Program-made: the position numbers and the translations under genes
Part shown: one piece after another, positions 15,126 to 22,913 of the stretch
How positions within the stretch are numbered: the stretch's first letter is position 1
Layout of the letters: each line of letters begins with the position of its first letter
The notes under the pieces: model-generated
What the model was told of the DNA's origin: nothing
The model's database searches: none
What the model saw: only the letters and a program-made list of their open reading frames with translations
Virus record (IMG/VR): IMGVR_UViG_3300034063_001181
Span: 1 to 24,778 of that record
Length of the DNA stretch: 24,778 nt
Source: a virus
Direction: 5' to 3' (one strand)

Positions 15126-16533
15126 TACTATTATCGACTGGTTTTATGACGGGCAAATACGCCGATATCTAACACAGTTTATAAATGTGTTAAGTAATTT
15201 TTCATACAAAGATTCTAAAGGACAACTAGTTCAAGTACCGGTAAGATACGGAGATATGTCCAGGCAGGTAGCACAAATTCTTAAAAAGAACAGCGAAAAC
15301 ACTATCCCCAGTGCTCCATTTATTGCCTGCTATATTAAAGATCTTCAATATGATAGAAATAGATTACAAGACCCGACTCATGTAAGTAAAATTCATATTA
15401 GAGAAAGAGAGTGGGACGAAGATAATCATGAATACTTAAATGTTCAAGGTGCAAATTATACTGTTGAAAGAATAATGCCAAGTCCCTGGACAATTACTTT
15501 TAATGCAGATATTTGGACCACCAATACAGAAATGAAGTTACAATTATGGGAACAAATTTGCGTTTTATTCAATCCCAGTTTTGAAATACAGACCACTGAC
15601 AACTACATTGATTGGACTAGTTTAAGCGTATTGGAATTAACCGGACAAACTTGGTCTAGTAGAACTATTCCGCAAGGGATCAATGAAGATATTGATATTT
15701 TAACTATGACATTCACGGCTCCTGTGTGGATTACACCACCTGCTAAAGTTAAAAAATTAGGAATTATAACAAAAATAATTTCTAACTTATTTTTATCCGG
15801 TGCAAAAGGTAATATTCAAACTTTTTATGAAAAAGACGGCGCAGCAGAATTGTTTAGAGATATTTCACCGGATACGTCTGTTACTGTTACACACGGAAAC
15901 TATAATTTATTAGTGTTAAACAATGTTGCATCTTTAATTAAAACAAATAATAACACTAGAGAAATTGACTTATCTGATGTAATAAACAAACATTCTTGGT
16001 TATCAATGTTAGACAAGTATCCAGGAAAATTTAGAGCAGGACTAAGTCAGTTAAGATTCAGTCAGCCCGATGGCGTAGAAATTGTAGCATACATTAGTTT
16101 AGATCCCACAGATGATAATTCAATGATGTTAAATATTGATCCTGATACAGTTCCTTCAAATACTATAATATCTGGTAGAGGAACGGTTGATGCTGTCATT
16201 GATCCAGAAAAATTTAAACCAACAAATATTGTAACAGGAACAAGATATTTAATTTTAGAAGATATAAATGTCAATAATTATTACGGAACACCGGGATACG
16301 ATGGCCCCGATGCTTGGAAAAATTCAGATAACAGCGATTTCCAAGCACACGCAAATGATATTATAGAATGGAACGGATCCTCGTGGTCGGTTGTTTTCAA
16401 TTCTACTGTAGTTAAAGATGTCATTTATATAACTAACTCATATACAAATACACAATACAAATGGGAAAATAATTCCTGGAGTAAAACATACGAAGGAATT
16501 TATGATGCATCATTATGGAGACTGGTACTATAA
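15123..16533 (+). CDS. 15: Tail sheath stabiliser/terminator gp15, with apparent +1 frameshift near codon 5
   Basis: gp15 caps the tail tube and sheath and joins the tail to the neck. The uninterrupted frame begins at a GTG at 15187 without a ribosome binding site, but the same frame continues upstream as DWFYDGQIRRYLTQFIN, which looks like the missing gp15 N-terminus. The best start is the ATG at 15123 (MYYY), one frame off; one extra base near 15131-15135 would restore MYYYDWFYDGQIRR. The core carries VPVRYGDMSRQVAQILKKNS (about 40-60) and HIREREWDEDNHEYLNVQG, and ends its conserved part at WITPPAKVKKLGIITKIISN. The C-terminal extension (after about 330) holds the WNGSSW and WENNSW modules. 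The Nudix gene overlaps its 3' end by 19 bp. Confidence 0.85.
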
Positions 16534-16955
16534 AAGAAATTATATGCAGTGGCGGGTTATTTTTAGCCAAAGACACTAAAAGATTTTTATTTTTAAACAG
16601 AACTCAAGGAAAGACTGCGGAAACTTGGGGACTTGTCGGCGGTAAAAGAGAACCCAATGACTCAACAATTATTGATACATTAAAAAGAGAATTCAATGAA
16701 GAGATAGGAAAAGTCTCTGGAATAAAGAAAATAATTCCTTTAGAATTATTTACTAGCAATGATCAGAATTTTCAATACAGCACTTATGTAATAATTGTTG
16801 ATAAAGAATTTCAGCCTCAACTAAATTATGAACATTCTGGATACGCTTGGTGTTCATATTCCCACTGGCCAAAGCCGTTACACCAAGGATTAAAAACCAG
16901 TTTTTCAAATAAAATTATTAAGGCTAAATTAGAATTATTATTAGATTTAATTTAA
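16515..16955 (+). CDS. Nudix hydrolase
   Basis: Nudix enzymes cleave nucleoside diphosphates linked to another moiety; in phages they are thought to clear oxidised or signalling nucleotides or act on NAD- or RNA-cap-type substrates. The 146 residues include WGLVGGKREPNDS (about 36-48) and the catalytic helix LKREFNEEIGKV (about 55-66), i.e. the REUxEExGU core. The spacing from the GG to REF is one residue longer than the standard Nudix box, and Asp stands near the usual first Glu. The C-terminal HSGYAWCSYSHWPKPLHQGL is typical of phage Nudix proteins. It overlaps gp15 by 19 bp, and its 3' end overlaps the convergent glycosyltransferase by 9 bp. The substrate cannot be told from sequence. Confidence 0.88.
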   Translation: METGTIKEIICSGGLFLAKDTKRFLFLNRTQGKTAETWGLVGGKREPNDSTIIDTLKREFNEEIGKVSGIKKIIPLELFTSNDQNFQYSTYVIIVDKEFQPQLNYEHSGYAWCSYSHWPKPLHQGLKTSFSNKIIKAKLELLLDLI

Positions 16956-17600
16956 ATCTTTTTGACTAAATGCGTAACTTCCGAGATGCCTTAGTTCCAC
17001 ACTTAATGAAGTGTCGACTTTTATTTTGTAGCCTAGATTATTAATTTTTTTGCAAAGGTTCATATCTTCGCCTAAAAAATCATTAGTTTCCGGACTCCAT
17101 GTAAATTCAAACCAAGGTTTAGGAATTTTCTTAAATATTTCGGTTTTCATTAACACACAACCCATTCCTATTCCTTCGACTTCTACCAATTCATTTTGAA
17201 TTGAAAAATCTAATGGATTGTCCCAATCACCTATTTTACTATATGCTACCCCTTTTGAAGGGAACTGTCGCCTAACATAATTTGCAGCCACTATAGGTTC
17301 ATTATGTGCCATAAGTCTTGCAGCAGTAGTAGCAGGGAAAGTAATGTCACTATCTAACCATAGCATATATTCAGCATTTAAATTTAATGCCAAATTTGCT
17401 AAAGTTTCTCTTTGCTGCAATAAAATTGTACTAAGATCCATAAACACATGAGTGTCAATGTTATTCATAGTATTAAATTTTACTAATTCTGTTAGGCACA
17501 TTGCATGTGCAGAATGTAAAGTATCTCTTGCAGGGATGCAAACTGCAAGTTTACTTTTCTTTAAACTCCACTGTGTGGAAGAAAAAACTGATTGTTTCAT
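16947..17600 (-). CDS. GT-A-fold glycosyltransferase (GT2-like)
   Basis: It probably transfers a sugar from a nucleotide-sugar in the cytoplasm. The Rossmann-type start KLAVCIPARDTLHSAHAMC (about 17-35) is followed by YMLWLDSDITFP (about 78-89), with the metal-binding DSD at 83-85, VAANYVRR (about 104-111), a Gly-rich GIGMGCVLM and FLGEDMNLCKKI with the likely catalytic GED at 177-179. At 217 residues it is a minimal catalytic domain without membrane segments. It is coupled to the upstream 156-aa gene by ATGA overlap. The acceptor is unknown; host lipopolysaccharide, phage fibre or modified DNA are possible. Confidence 0.85.
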   Translation of the reverse strand: MKQSVFSSTQWSLKKSKLAVCIPARDTLHSAHAMCLTELVKFNTMNNIDTHVFMDLSTILLQQRETLANLALNLNAEYMLWLDSDITFPATTAARLMAHNEPIVAANYVRRQFPSKGVAYSKIGDWDNPLDFSIQNELVEVEGIGMGCVLMKTEIFKKIPKPWFEFTWSPETNDFLGEDMNLCKKINNLGYKIKVDTSLSVELRHLGSYAFSQKDLN

Positions 17601-18067
17601 GCTCCTGCGACTTCCGAACTCAATGATTCACCTTTGATTACTAATTCGTGAACGGAATTAACAATGTCTTGTGTTCTTTTTGCACAAAGAATAAAATCAT
17701 TTGGGCTAAGTTTACAAGCCGTGGTCATTGTATCAAATGAAATTTTGTTATTGGTGAGAACTTCAATGGCGCTGGTTCTTGCTAAATTTTCAATAAAAAT
17801 TTCTTTAGACTCTTCATCTGTTTGAACCAATAAGTTTTCGCATTCTTTTTCGTCCATGTCAGAAAGTAATTCAAGTAGTCTTTCTAGTTCAGTATGTTGA
17901 TCTACAGTTCTCAATTCTAATGAATTCAATTCATTAATTCTTTTTAAAAAATTATATAAAACTGCTGAATTGGTTGTTCGATCTGCCCAAATTATGTTAT
18001 CAAGTTCCCATTTACTAGGACAGTTAATTCTTTTAGTTAATAACTCATTAATATTTTCAAATTTCAT
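17597..18067 (-). CDS. 156-aa hypothetical protein, helical, function unknown
   Basis: I do not recognise it. The protein is acidic and looks mainly helical, with a Leu/Glu-rich centre (HTELERLLELLSDMDEKECE, about 58-77) that could be a coiled coil. There is no signal peptide or membrane segment. GAGG four bases before the ATG supports the start and lies next to the stop codon of the 76-aa gene; the stop overlaps the glycosyltransferase start as ATGA. It lies between a fibre-like cassette and a glycosyltransferase, which may hint at a tail or fibre chaperone, but nothing in the sequence shows that. Confidence 0.8.
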   Translation of the reverse strand: MKFENINELLTKRINCPSKWELDNIIWADRTTNSAVLYNFLKRINELNSLELRTVDQHTELERLLELLSDMDEKECENLLVQTDEESKEIFIENLARTSAIEVLTNNKISFDTMTTACKLSPNDFILCAKRTQDIVNSVHELVIKGESLSSEVAGA

Positions 18068-18073
18068 AAAACC

Positions 18074-18304
18074 TCAATATGTAAAAGGATATGCTCTACC
18101 ACCGAATTTAGCACTGAAACTAAATTGTGTGCCAGCCGATTGGCTAATACCGTATGTAGCGTTAGCACCCAATACTGCGCTTAATTTAATATTTTGGCCT
18201 CCGCTAGGAGCGTCGCCGGCAGCACCAGGTGCATAGTTTGTGTAGGCTTGGTTTACTCTTCCAAACGATATTTGAGTACCTGTTGCTGGTAAATTTCCTG
18301 GCAT
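18074..18304 (-). CDS. 76-aa small structural-type protein
   Basis: The 76 residues start MPGNLPATGTQISFGRVNQA and are rich in Gly, Ala, Ser and Asn with few charges. The TGTQISFGRVN phrase resembles the short β-repeat (SGxISLGDVN) found in phage tail-fibre and tail-tip proteins. Late boxes at 18331-18342 and its position directly after the S74 fibre gene support a small virion protein, perhaps a fibre tip or accessory piece. No enzyme motif is present. Confidence 0.75.
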   Translation of the reverse strand: MPGNLPATGTQISFGRVNQAYTNYAPGAAGDAPSGGQNIKLSAVLGANATYGISQSAGTQFSFSAKFGGRAYPFTY

Positions 18305-18330
18305 GATTACATTTCTTTAAGTATGTAGAT

Positions 18331-18342
18331 TATTTATTTATT
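18331..18342 (-). promoter_or_regulatory. Two overlapping late boxes AATAAATA for the 76-aa gene
   Basis: Two copies overlap with a 4-base shift (18331-18338 and 18335-18342), giving predicted starts near 18325 and 18329 and leaders of about 21-25 nt. The boxes lie over the 3' end of the S74 fibre gene. Confidence 0.45.
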
Positions 18343-19188
18343 AATTGTAATTTCTAAAATCTTTTTTTCAAGATCCTTAATCTGTTTTTGTTGTTCTTTA
18401 ATTGCTTCAACTAATAAGGGAATTAATTTTTCATATTGAACAGTTTTATAATTTTCACCCGAAATACTATTACCATTTTCGTCTATATCAAAGGGGGCAG
18501 GCCGAACCGCTTCAGGTAAAACTGATTCTACTTCATCAGCAAATAGTCCCACTAATTTTGAAGACTTCTTATAACCATATTTTTCTGCTAAGTCGTTAGG
18601 TGTGTAGGTAATTCCTGATAATTTTTTAACTTTAGTTATGGGATCTTCTATAACTTTTACATTTTCTTTTAACCTTCGATCTGAGTAAAATGCAGTAATT
18701 TCATTAGTTGCAACAATTTCACCAGTAACGTGTAATGCAACTGCAGGACTTGTATTTCCTATACCTACCTTTCCGTCGTGTCCAATATAAATTCTGGTTT
18801 TACTACCAGATACATATGAATCAGTTGTTGCAATATACATCTTAGTGCCATAAGTACCGTCACTGCGCACATATATGCCTGCTTGTGCATTTGTTCCGTC
18901 GCTACCATCGCTTGCTCCCCAAGTGATTGCACTACCAAAATTGTCAGTAGTTACACCGGGATCTAAATGTAGACCACCCAATGTTAACCCCGGTGTAGTT
19001 TCGTTCCAGTTTGCCGAATTTCCTTCTACATAAAGTTGCGGTGCGCTAATTCTAGTCAAAGTTCTAGAAGCACCTGCTCCAGATAGCGTCATAAAATCAA
19101 GAAAGTTTTGATTTAATTCTGCATGAGTCAAGGCGGATGTTTTATATCCGTCTGCTCCAGCATTTGTACTTCTTAGTGTTACAGCCAT
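18334..19188 (-). CDS. Short tail fibre/spike with C-terminal S74 autoprocessing domain
   Basis: A likely receptor-binding or fibre protein of 284 residues. The start MAVTLRSTNAGADGYKTSAL, then the phrase THAELNQNFLDF, is a common attachment-type N-terminus of marine phage fibres. The middle (about 45-160) is β-rich, ending in IYIGHDGKVGIGNTSPAVAL. The C-terminal domain (about 168-275) is peptidase S74, an intramolecular chaperone that assists trimer folding and then cuts itself off: SDRRLKENV supplies the Ser169/Lys174 dyad, followed by LSGITYTPNDLAEKYGY, LVGLFADEVESVLPEAV and a terminal helix EQQKQIKDLEKKI. Cleavage is expected just before Ser169. AGGA precedes the ATG and a late box lies at 19207-19214. 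Confidence 0.92.
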   Translation of the reverse strand: MAVTLRSTNAGADGYKTSALTHAELNQNFLDFMTLSGAGASRTLTRISAPQLYVEGNSANWNETTPGLTLGGLHLDPGVTTDNFGSAITWGASDGSDGTNAQAGIYVRSDGTYGTKMYIATTDSYVSGSKTRIYIGHDGKVGIGNTSPAVALHVTGEIVATNEITAFYSDRRLKENVKVIEDPITKVKKLSGITYTPNDLAEKYGYKKSSKLVGLFADEVESVLPEAVRPAPFDIDENGNSISGENYKTVQYEKLIPLLVEAIKEQQKQIKDLEKKILEITINK

Positions 19189-19206
19189 AGTTTATTCCTG
19201 TTTTTA

Positions 19207-19214
19207 TATTTATT
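19207..19214 (-). promoter_or_regulatory. Late promoter box AATAAATA for the S74 fibre gene
   Basis: The predicted start near 19201 gives a 13-nt leader that contains the AGGA ribosome binding site at 19196-19199. Confidence 0.5.
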
Positions 19215-19224
19215 TTTTAAAAAT

Positions 19225-19905
19225 TTAAAAAACGGTCCTAACATCGTTAATAGTTTTATACACCGTTTTCCATTTTTCAGAATAATCGCAATTTTCTGTT
19301 TCTTTAAAATACGGTCCGCCATTTGTATAGTGTATTAATTTTGGAATATTTGCAGTTTGATTTTGATTTTCGACTAAAAAATTCCACTCTAAAGGTAAAC
19401 TTCCTATTTCAAATTCAGAATCTAGCCACTTAAATTGATGCAAATCTAAACCTGCGGCTTTTTCAACATAGTCTAGAGTCAATTTTTTACATTTTTTATT
19501 GTTAAAAAACATTACGCTAGACCAATTTTTTTTATCATATTGAAATTGATTTGAGTTTAAAAACTTTTTTCCTGCTTGACAAACTTGATTGTGTTTAACA
19601 CACATGACAGAATATTTTTCATCTATTAAATCAAATAATTCTTTTATGTCGTGATCTACAATTATGTCATTATCTAAAAATAATGTCCAACCTTCATAAT
19701 TATAAAGATGCGGAACTAAAAATCTAGATATACTAAAATCTGTACTTTCTTTTTCTGTTTTCAATCTTGTAAATTCCCTAAGCATGTCTCTGTGCAAGAA
19801 CATAAAATTTACACTAACAGAACTTTTTTGCATAATGCTTTCTGCCAAAACATATGCAGGCATCCTGTTGTTCCTATCATAACCAATACAGATATTGTAT
19901 TTCAT
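19225..19905 (-). CDS. Glycosyltransferase, GT8-like
   Basis: The start MKYNICIGYDRNNRMPAYVLAESIMQ is like the nucleotide-binding strand of GT8-type transferases (IYIGYD...AxxVLxxSI). The metal-binding motif GWTLFLDNDIIV (about 72-83, DND at 78-80) follows; WSSVMFFNNKKC (about 128-139) and the terminal HYTNGGPYF (His192) correspond to the acceptor and metal-binding C-terminal motifs. At 226 residues it is a single domain with no membrane anchor. Its ATG overlaps the methyltransferase stop by 4 bp, so the two are coupled. Sugar and acceptor are unknown. Confidence 0.85.
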   Translation of the reverse strand: MKYNICIGYDRNNRMPAYVLAESIMQKSSVSVNFMFLHRDMLREFTRLKTEKESTDFSISRFLVPHLYNYEGWTLFLDNDIIVDHDIKELFDLIDEKYSVMCVKHNQVCQAGKKFLNSNQFQYDKKNWSSVMFFNNKKCKKLTLDYVEKAAGLDLHQFKWLDSEFEIGSLPLEWNFLVENQNQTANIPKLIHYTNGGPYFKETENCDYSEKWKTVYKTINDVRTVF

Positions 19906-20468
19906 TTTTTAGTTAAACCTAATATATCAAATTCTGGATCAGTGGGTATTGTGTACCTTATGTGAACTATTCGTTTTGTATCGTAAAATTTCTTACATCT
20001 GTTATTCCACCACTCTGGAGATTTTACTAGCACATGTGCGTTTTCACCGTTTGGTAATTTCTTTTTTGCCAGACCGCAAGAGATAACAAGGAAAACAAAT
20101 TTTTTTGCTTTAGAAAAAATAGTTTCTAGTGTTTCGTCAATTATTTCTTCTGGAACATGTTCTAAAACGTCTGTGCTGATTACTCCATCAAATACTCCTT
20201 CTGGTAACACTTCGTATTCTTTTACACCTATATCATAAAAACTTACATTTTCATTTTCTATCCCAAACATTTTATTAATTGGTTCGGGTTTTTTATAATG
20301 CATGGCTTTTCCGCAACCAAAATCTAAAATTGTTTTTGATTTTGTTTTTTCAACTAATAGTTTTAATGTATCTACATATTCAAACTTAAATGATCCGCCT
20401 TGGAAATTTCCGCTGTAATGCATTTTTTGATAATGATCTTTGTATTTTTCAAAAATTTCGTTATTCAT
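19902..20468 (-). CDS. SAM-dependent methyltransferase, class I
   Basis: Motif I ILDFGCGKAMHY at about 47-58 binds S-adenosylmethionine, and motif FDGVISTDVLEHVPEE at about 93-108 is the usual post-II segment of small-molecule or sugar-type methyltransferases. The N-terminus YQKMHYSGNFQGGSF is like that of phage and surface-polysaccharide methyltransferases. The 188 residues make one Rossmann-like domain. Both ends overlap their neighbours by 4 bp, placing it in one operon with the GT29-like/radical-SAM protein and the GT8-like enzyme. It may methylate a sugar or sugar-modified target; the substrate is not shown. Confidence 0.88.
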   Translation of the reverse strand: MNNEIFEKYKDHYQKMHYSGNFQGGSFKFEYVDTLKLLVEKTKSKTILDFGCGKAMHYKKPEPINKMFGIENENVSFYDIGVKEYEVLPEGVFDGVISTDVLEHVPEEIIDETLETIFSKAKKFVFLVISCGLAKKKLPNGENAHVLVKSPEWWNNRCKKFYDTKRIVHIRYTIPTDPEFDILGLTKK

Positions 20469-21988
20469 AGTTTCTTCTTTATTGGTTTTATAGGTTTTGA
20501 ACTAAATGTGCAAGTTCTGCAAGGATCCATTTGTCTAACTCCTTTTAGAATATGCCTTCTATATTTTCTTAACTCTGGAGAAAGTAAATAATTCGTAAAC
20601 GATCTATCATAGATCGTGCCAAATAATTTATTTTTCTTCCAATCGTCGCAACAAATCAAATATGATCCGTCGCATTCTATCATCATCTTTTGAAATAGTT
20701 TATGGCAGTAATTGTATTTGATAACGCTTTCTGTTGGACCGTTTAATACACCAACTCTATTAGTAAAATCTGTAATTTCAAACCACTGTTTAGTGTTGTC
20801 AATTTCTCTAATTGTTGCATTTGGACTATTTTTAATTATTTCTAATAATTCTGATTTATTTTTATTGTTGTCGTCTTTATAACTGTCATAAACTATTCTA
20901 GAAAACAAAGGAATTAAATGCCTATACTTATAGAGTAAAGCACCGTTAGTTAAAATTTGAAGATTTAACACATCTCTATTTTCTGCTAGTAGTAATACAA
21001 TTTCTTCAAAATCTTTATGAACAGTTGCTTCTCCTTTTCCTGAAAGACTAACAGTCACTTTACTTTTTCTTGATTCGACAAACTCTCGAGATCGTTCAAT
21101 AAATTTTTTTACTGTATCTACGGTCATAGATGCATAGTCATTTACATAATCATCAGAACCTATAGGACAAAATGTACATCGTAAATTACAGGCATTGGTT
21201 AAATTTAAATTAATAACTCTAATGTTTTGAATAATTTCTTGGTCTTTTTCTTTTTTCTTTTGTAATTTTTTGGCTATAGATCCAAATTTGACCATAGTGT
21301 ATATTCGTTTTTTATCTGAATTATTAATCTTTATCCAATTTAATTTTGCTTCTTCAATATATTTTTTTACAAGTGTTTCCTCAAAAGATCCGTTATGAAC
21401 CATTACTTCAGATCCCACTGATGGAGTATGCCACGAAGAAGGCATCAATGAATTGTCATTTACTGGATAATCGACTAGGCTTTTAAAAAAATCAAAACCA
21501 ATAATATCTAATGATTTTTGAGTTTTAATTTTTTCTAAAAGGAAAAATATTGTCCACATACCACCAGAAAATCTAAAAGATTTTTTACTGTTGTTTATAA
21601 TTCCATATTTTTCATAAAACTGAAGAATTTCTTCGTCTGAAAAAATTGGAGTATACTCATATTCTTTAATAGTCTTTTCTAACCAACCATCAGTTACATC
21701 AATCCTTGATCCATTTAATAAAATAAGTTTATTTTTCAATTTTTCTTGAATCTCTGGCTCTTGCAATAGACCAATTCTAAACAGTCCAGAAATCCAAACA
21801 TCTACTTTTTTGCCAACAGCAATTTCGTCTTCGGGAGTAGTTTTAATTCCTCGCCCTAATCGTATTACAACATCAAATGAATCAATCAAGTCGGCATATT
21901 GTCCGGTCATAATTTCAACCGAATTTCCAACTATTAAAACACGTTTGTCTTTAAAAAATTCTTGTATTTCTTCAATTGGTTTAAACAT
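20465..21988 (-). CDS. Fusion: GT29 sialyltransferase-like domain plus radical-SAM/SPASM-like enzyme
   Basis: A 507-residue two-domain protein; I start at the ATG at 21988, which overlaps the previous stop by 8 bp, rather than at the in-frame TTG at 22000. The N-terminal half resembles sialyltransferases: KRVLIVGNS...DSFDVVIRLGRG (about 15-47, sialylmotif L), FRFSGGMWTIFFLLEK...IIGFDFF (about 138-168, motif S) and VHNGSFEE (about 197-204, His...Glu). The second half starts at about 256 with LNLTNACNLRCTFCP (Cys267, 271, 274: CxxxCxxC for the 4Fe-4S cluster) and GKGEATVHKD. It ends with YCHKLFQ...IECDGSYLICCDDW and CRTC, an auxiliary-cluster SPASM-like tail. No frameshift lies between the halves. 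The reaction is unknown; a modified glycan is a guess. Confidence 0.88.
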   Translation of the reverse strand: MFKPIEEIQEFFKDKRVLIVGNSVEIMTGQYADLIDSFDVVIRLGRGIKTTPEDEIAVGKKVDVWISGLFRIGLLQEPEIQEKLKNKLILLNGSRIDVTDGWLEKTIKEYEYTPIFSDEEILQFYEKYGIINNSKKSFRFSGGMWTIFFLLEKIKTQKSLDIIGFDFFKSLVDYPVNDNSLMPSSWHTPSVGSEVMVHNGSFEETLVKKYIEEAKLNWIKINNSDKKRIYTMVKFGSIAKKLQKKKEKDQEIIQNIRVINLNLTNACNLRCTFCPIGSDDYVNDYASMTVDTVKKFIERSREFVESRKSKVTVSLSGKGEATVHKDFEEIVLLLAENRDVLNLQILTNGALLYKYRHLIPLFSRIVYDSYKDDNNKNKSELLEIIKNSPNATIREIDNTKQWFEITDFTNRVGVLNGPTESVIKYNYCHKLFQKMMIECDGSYLICCDDWKKNKLFGTIYDRSFTNYLLSPELRKYRRHILKGVRQMDPCRTCTFSSKPIKPIKKKL

Positions 21989-22898
21989 TGTTATTTGCAA
22001 CTATTTTAGCTTTTGGAGGGTTAAAATAAATGTTTTTATATCGTTCTCTTTTTGCATTTATGTATTCTAAATACTTTAAAAGTTTTTCTTTCCAATCTGT
22101 TTCAATTTCAGGAAAAAACATTCCACTCCTATGATCATTAAAAGTTTTGTTTACCCATGTCATTGGAAAATCTTCAAAAAACAAAAATTTGTTAATATGA
22201 TAAAAACTAGCGATTGGAGTTTTTTGATATGAATCTATTGGCTCGATATATTTTCCAAGTGCAACCCCATATACTGCACTTTCGGACAACATAGATGTAT
22301 ATACTACTTTGCTATCTTTTAAAATAGAATATAAATTTGCCTGTCTATGTAATACATTTAATTCTCCAAAGATATCTGTAATTTCACCAACAACTTTAAA
22401 TGTAGTTAACGGATGGGGTTTAACCCATAAATTATCACCGTAAAGTTTTTTTATATATTTTAATTTTTCAAAACTTACTCTATCGGCAATTTTATTAGAA
22501 CCGGGCAATACAATCAGTGCTTGTCGTGCTTCTTTTGAGTGCTCACCAATATTTAGGTATTTATTTGACTTATTTTCAATAACTCTGTTGGAAAAATATT
22601 TTATAAAATCGACTTTTATTTCTGTATCAGTACTGTGATATGCATCAAGCATTTGCTGGTGTCTTAATTCTAATTGTAATGGATGTACTGTGACTCCTCC
22701 TGCATATTCTGTGTATTGTAAAGTTCTAAAATTTGGTAATTCAGAAGCAATGATATCATAATCTAATTTAAATTCGTATTTTCTTTCTTGGCAAAGTTGA
22801 TGCAAATACATTTCAAATTCATTGGTATTAAGATTTGGGGATTTTATCATAAAAACCAATTTTCTTTTACTTTCCACAGGGTCATTCATCTTCATCAT
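21981..22898 (-). CDS. GT-B-like transferase of surface-polysaccharide type
   Basis: This 305-residue protein shows the second-half signature of GT-B-fold capsule and sialic-acid-type transferases: QALIVLPGSNK (about 126-136), LYGDNLWVKPHPLTTF (about 152-167) with the HP motif, then YTSMLSESAVYGVALGK (about 200-216), the donor-binding SE...A..G.. loop. The first 120 residues show no motif I know. It overlaps the fusion gene by 8 bp and starts 15 bp after the stop of the repeat-protein gene, so it belongs to the same likely operon. The family assignment is moderate; polysialyl-, KpsC- and CDP-glycerol-type transferases share these motifs. Confidence 0.72.
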   Translation of the reverse strand: MMKMNDPVESKRKLVFMIKSPNLNTNEFEMYLHQLCQERKYEFKLDYDIIASELPNFRTLQYTEYAGGVTVHPLQLELRHQQMLDAYHSTDTEIKVDFIKYFSNRVIENKSNKYLNIGEHSKEARQALIVLPGSNKIADRVSFEKLKYIKKLYGDNLWVKPHPLTTFKVVGEITDIFGELNVLHRQANLYSILKDSKVVYTSMLSESAVYGVALGKYIEPIDSYQKTPIASFYHINKFLFFEDFPMTWVNKTFNDHRSGMFFPEIETDWKEKLLKYLEYINAKRERYKNIYFNPPKAKIVANNNV

Positions 22899-22913
22899 AG
22901 GTTAATCTTTCTT

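Noticed and set aside
15120-15150. Programmed +1 frameshift in gp15 as an established mechanism
   Set aside because: No known slippery sequence or in-frame slow stop codon sits at the shift point, so I report only an apparent frameshift whose cause is open.
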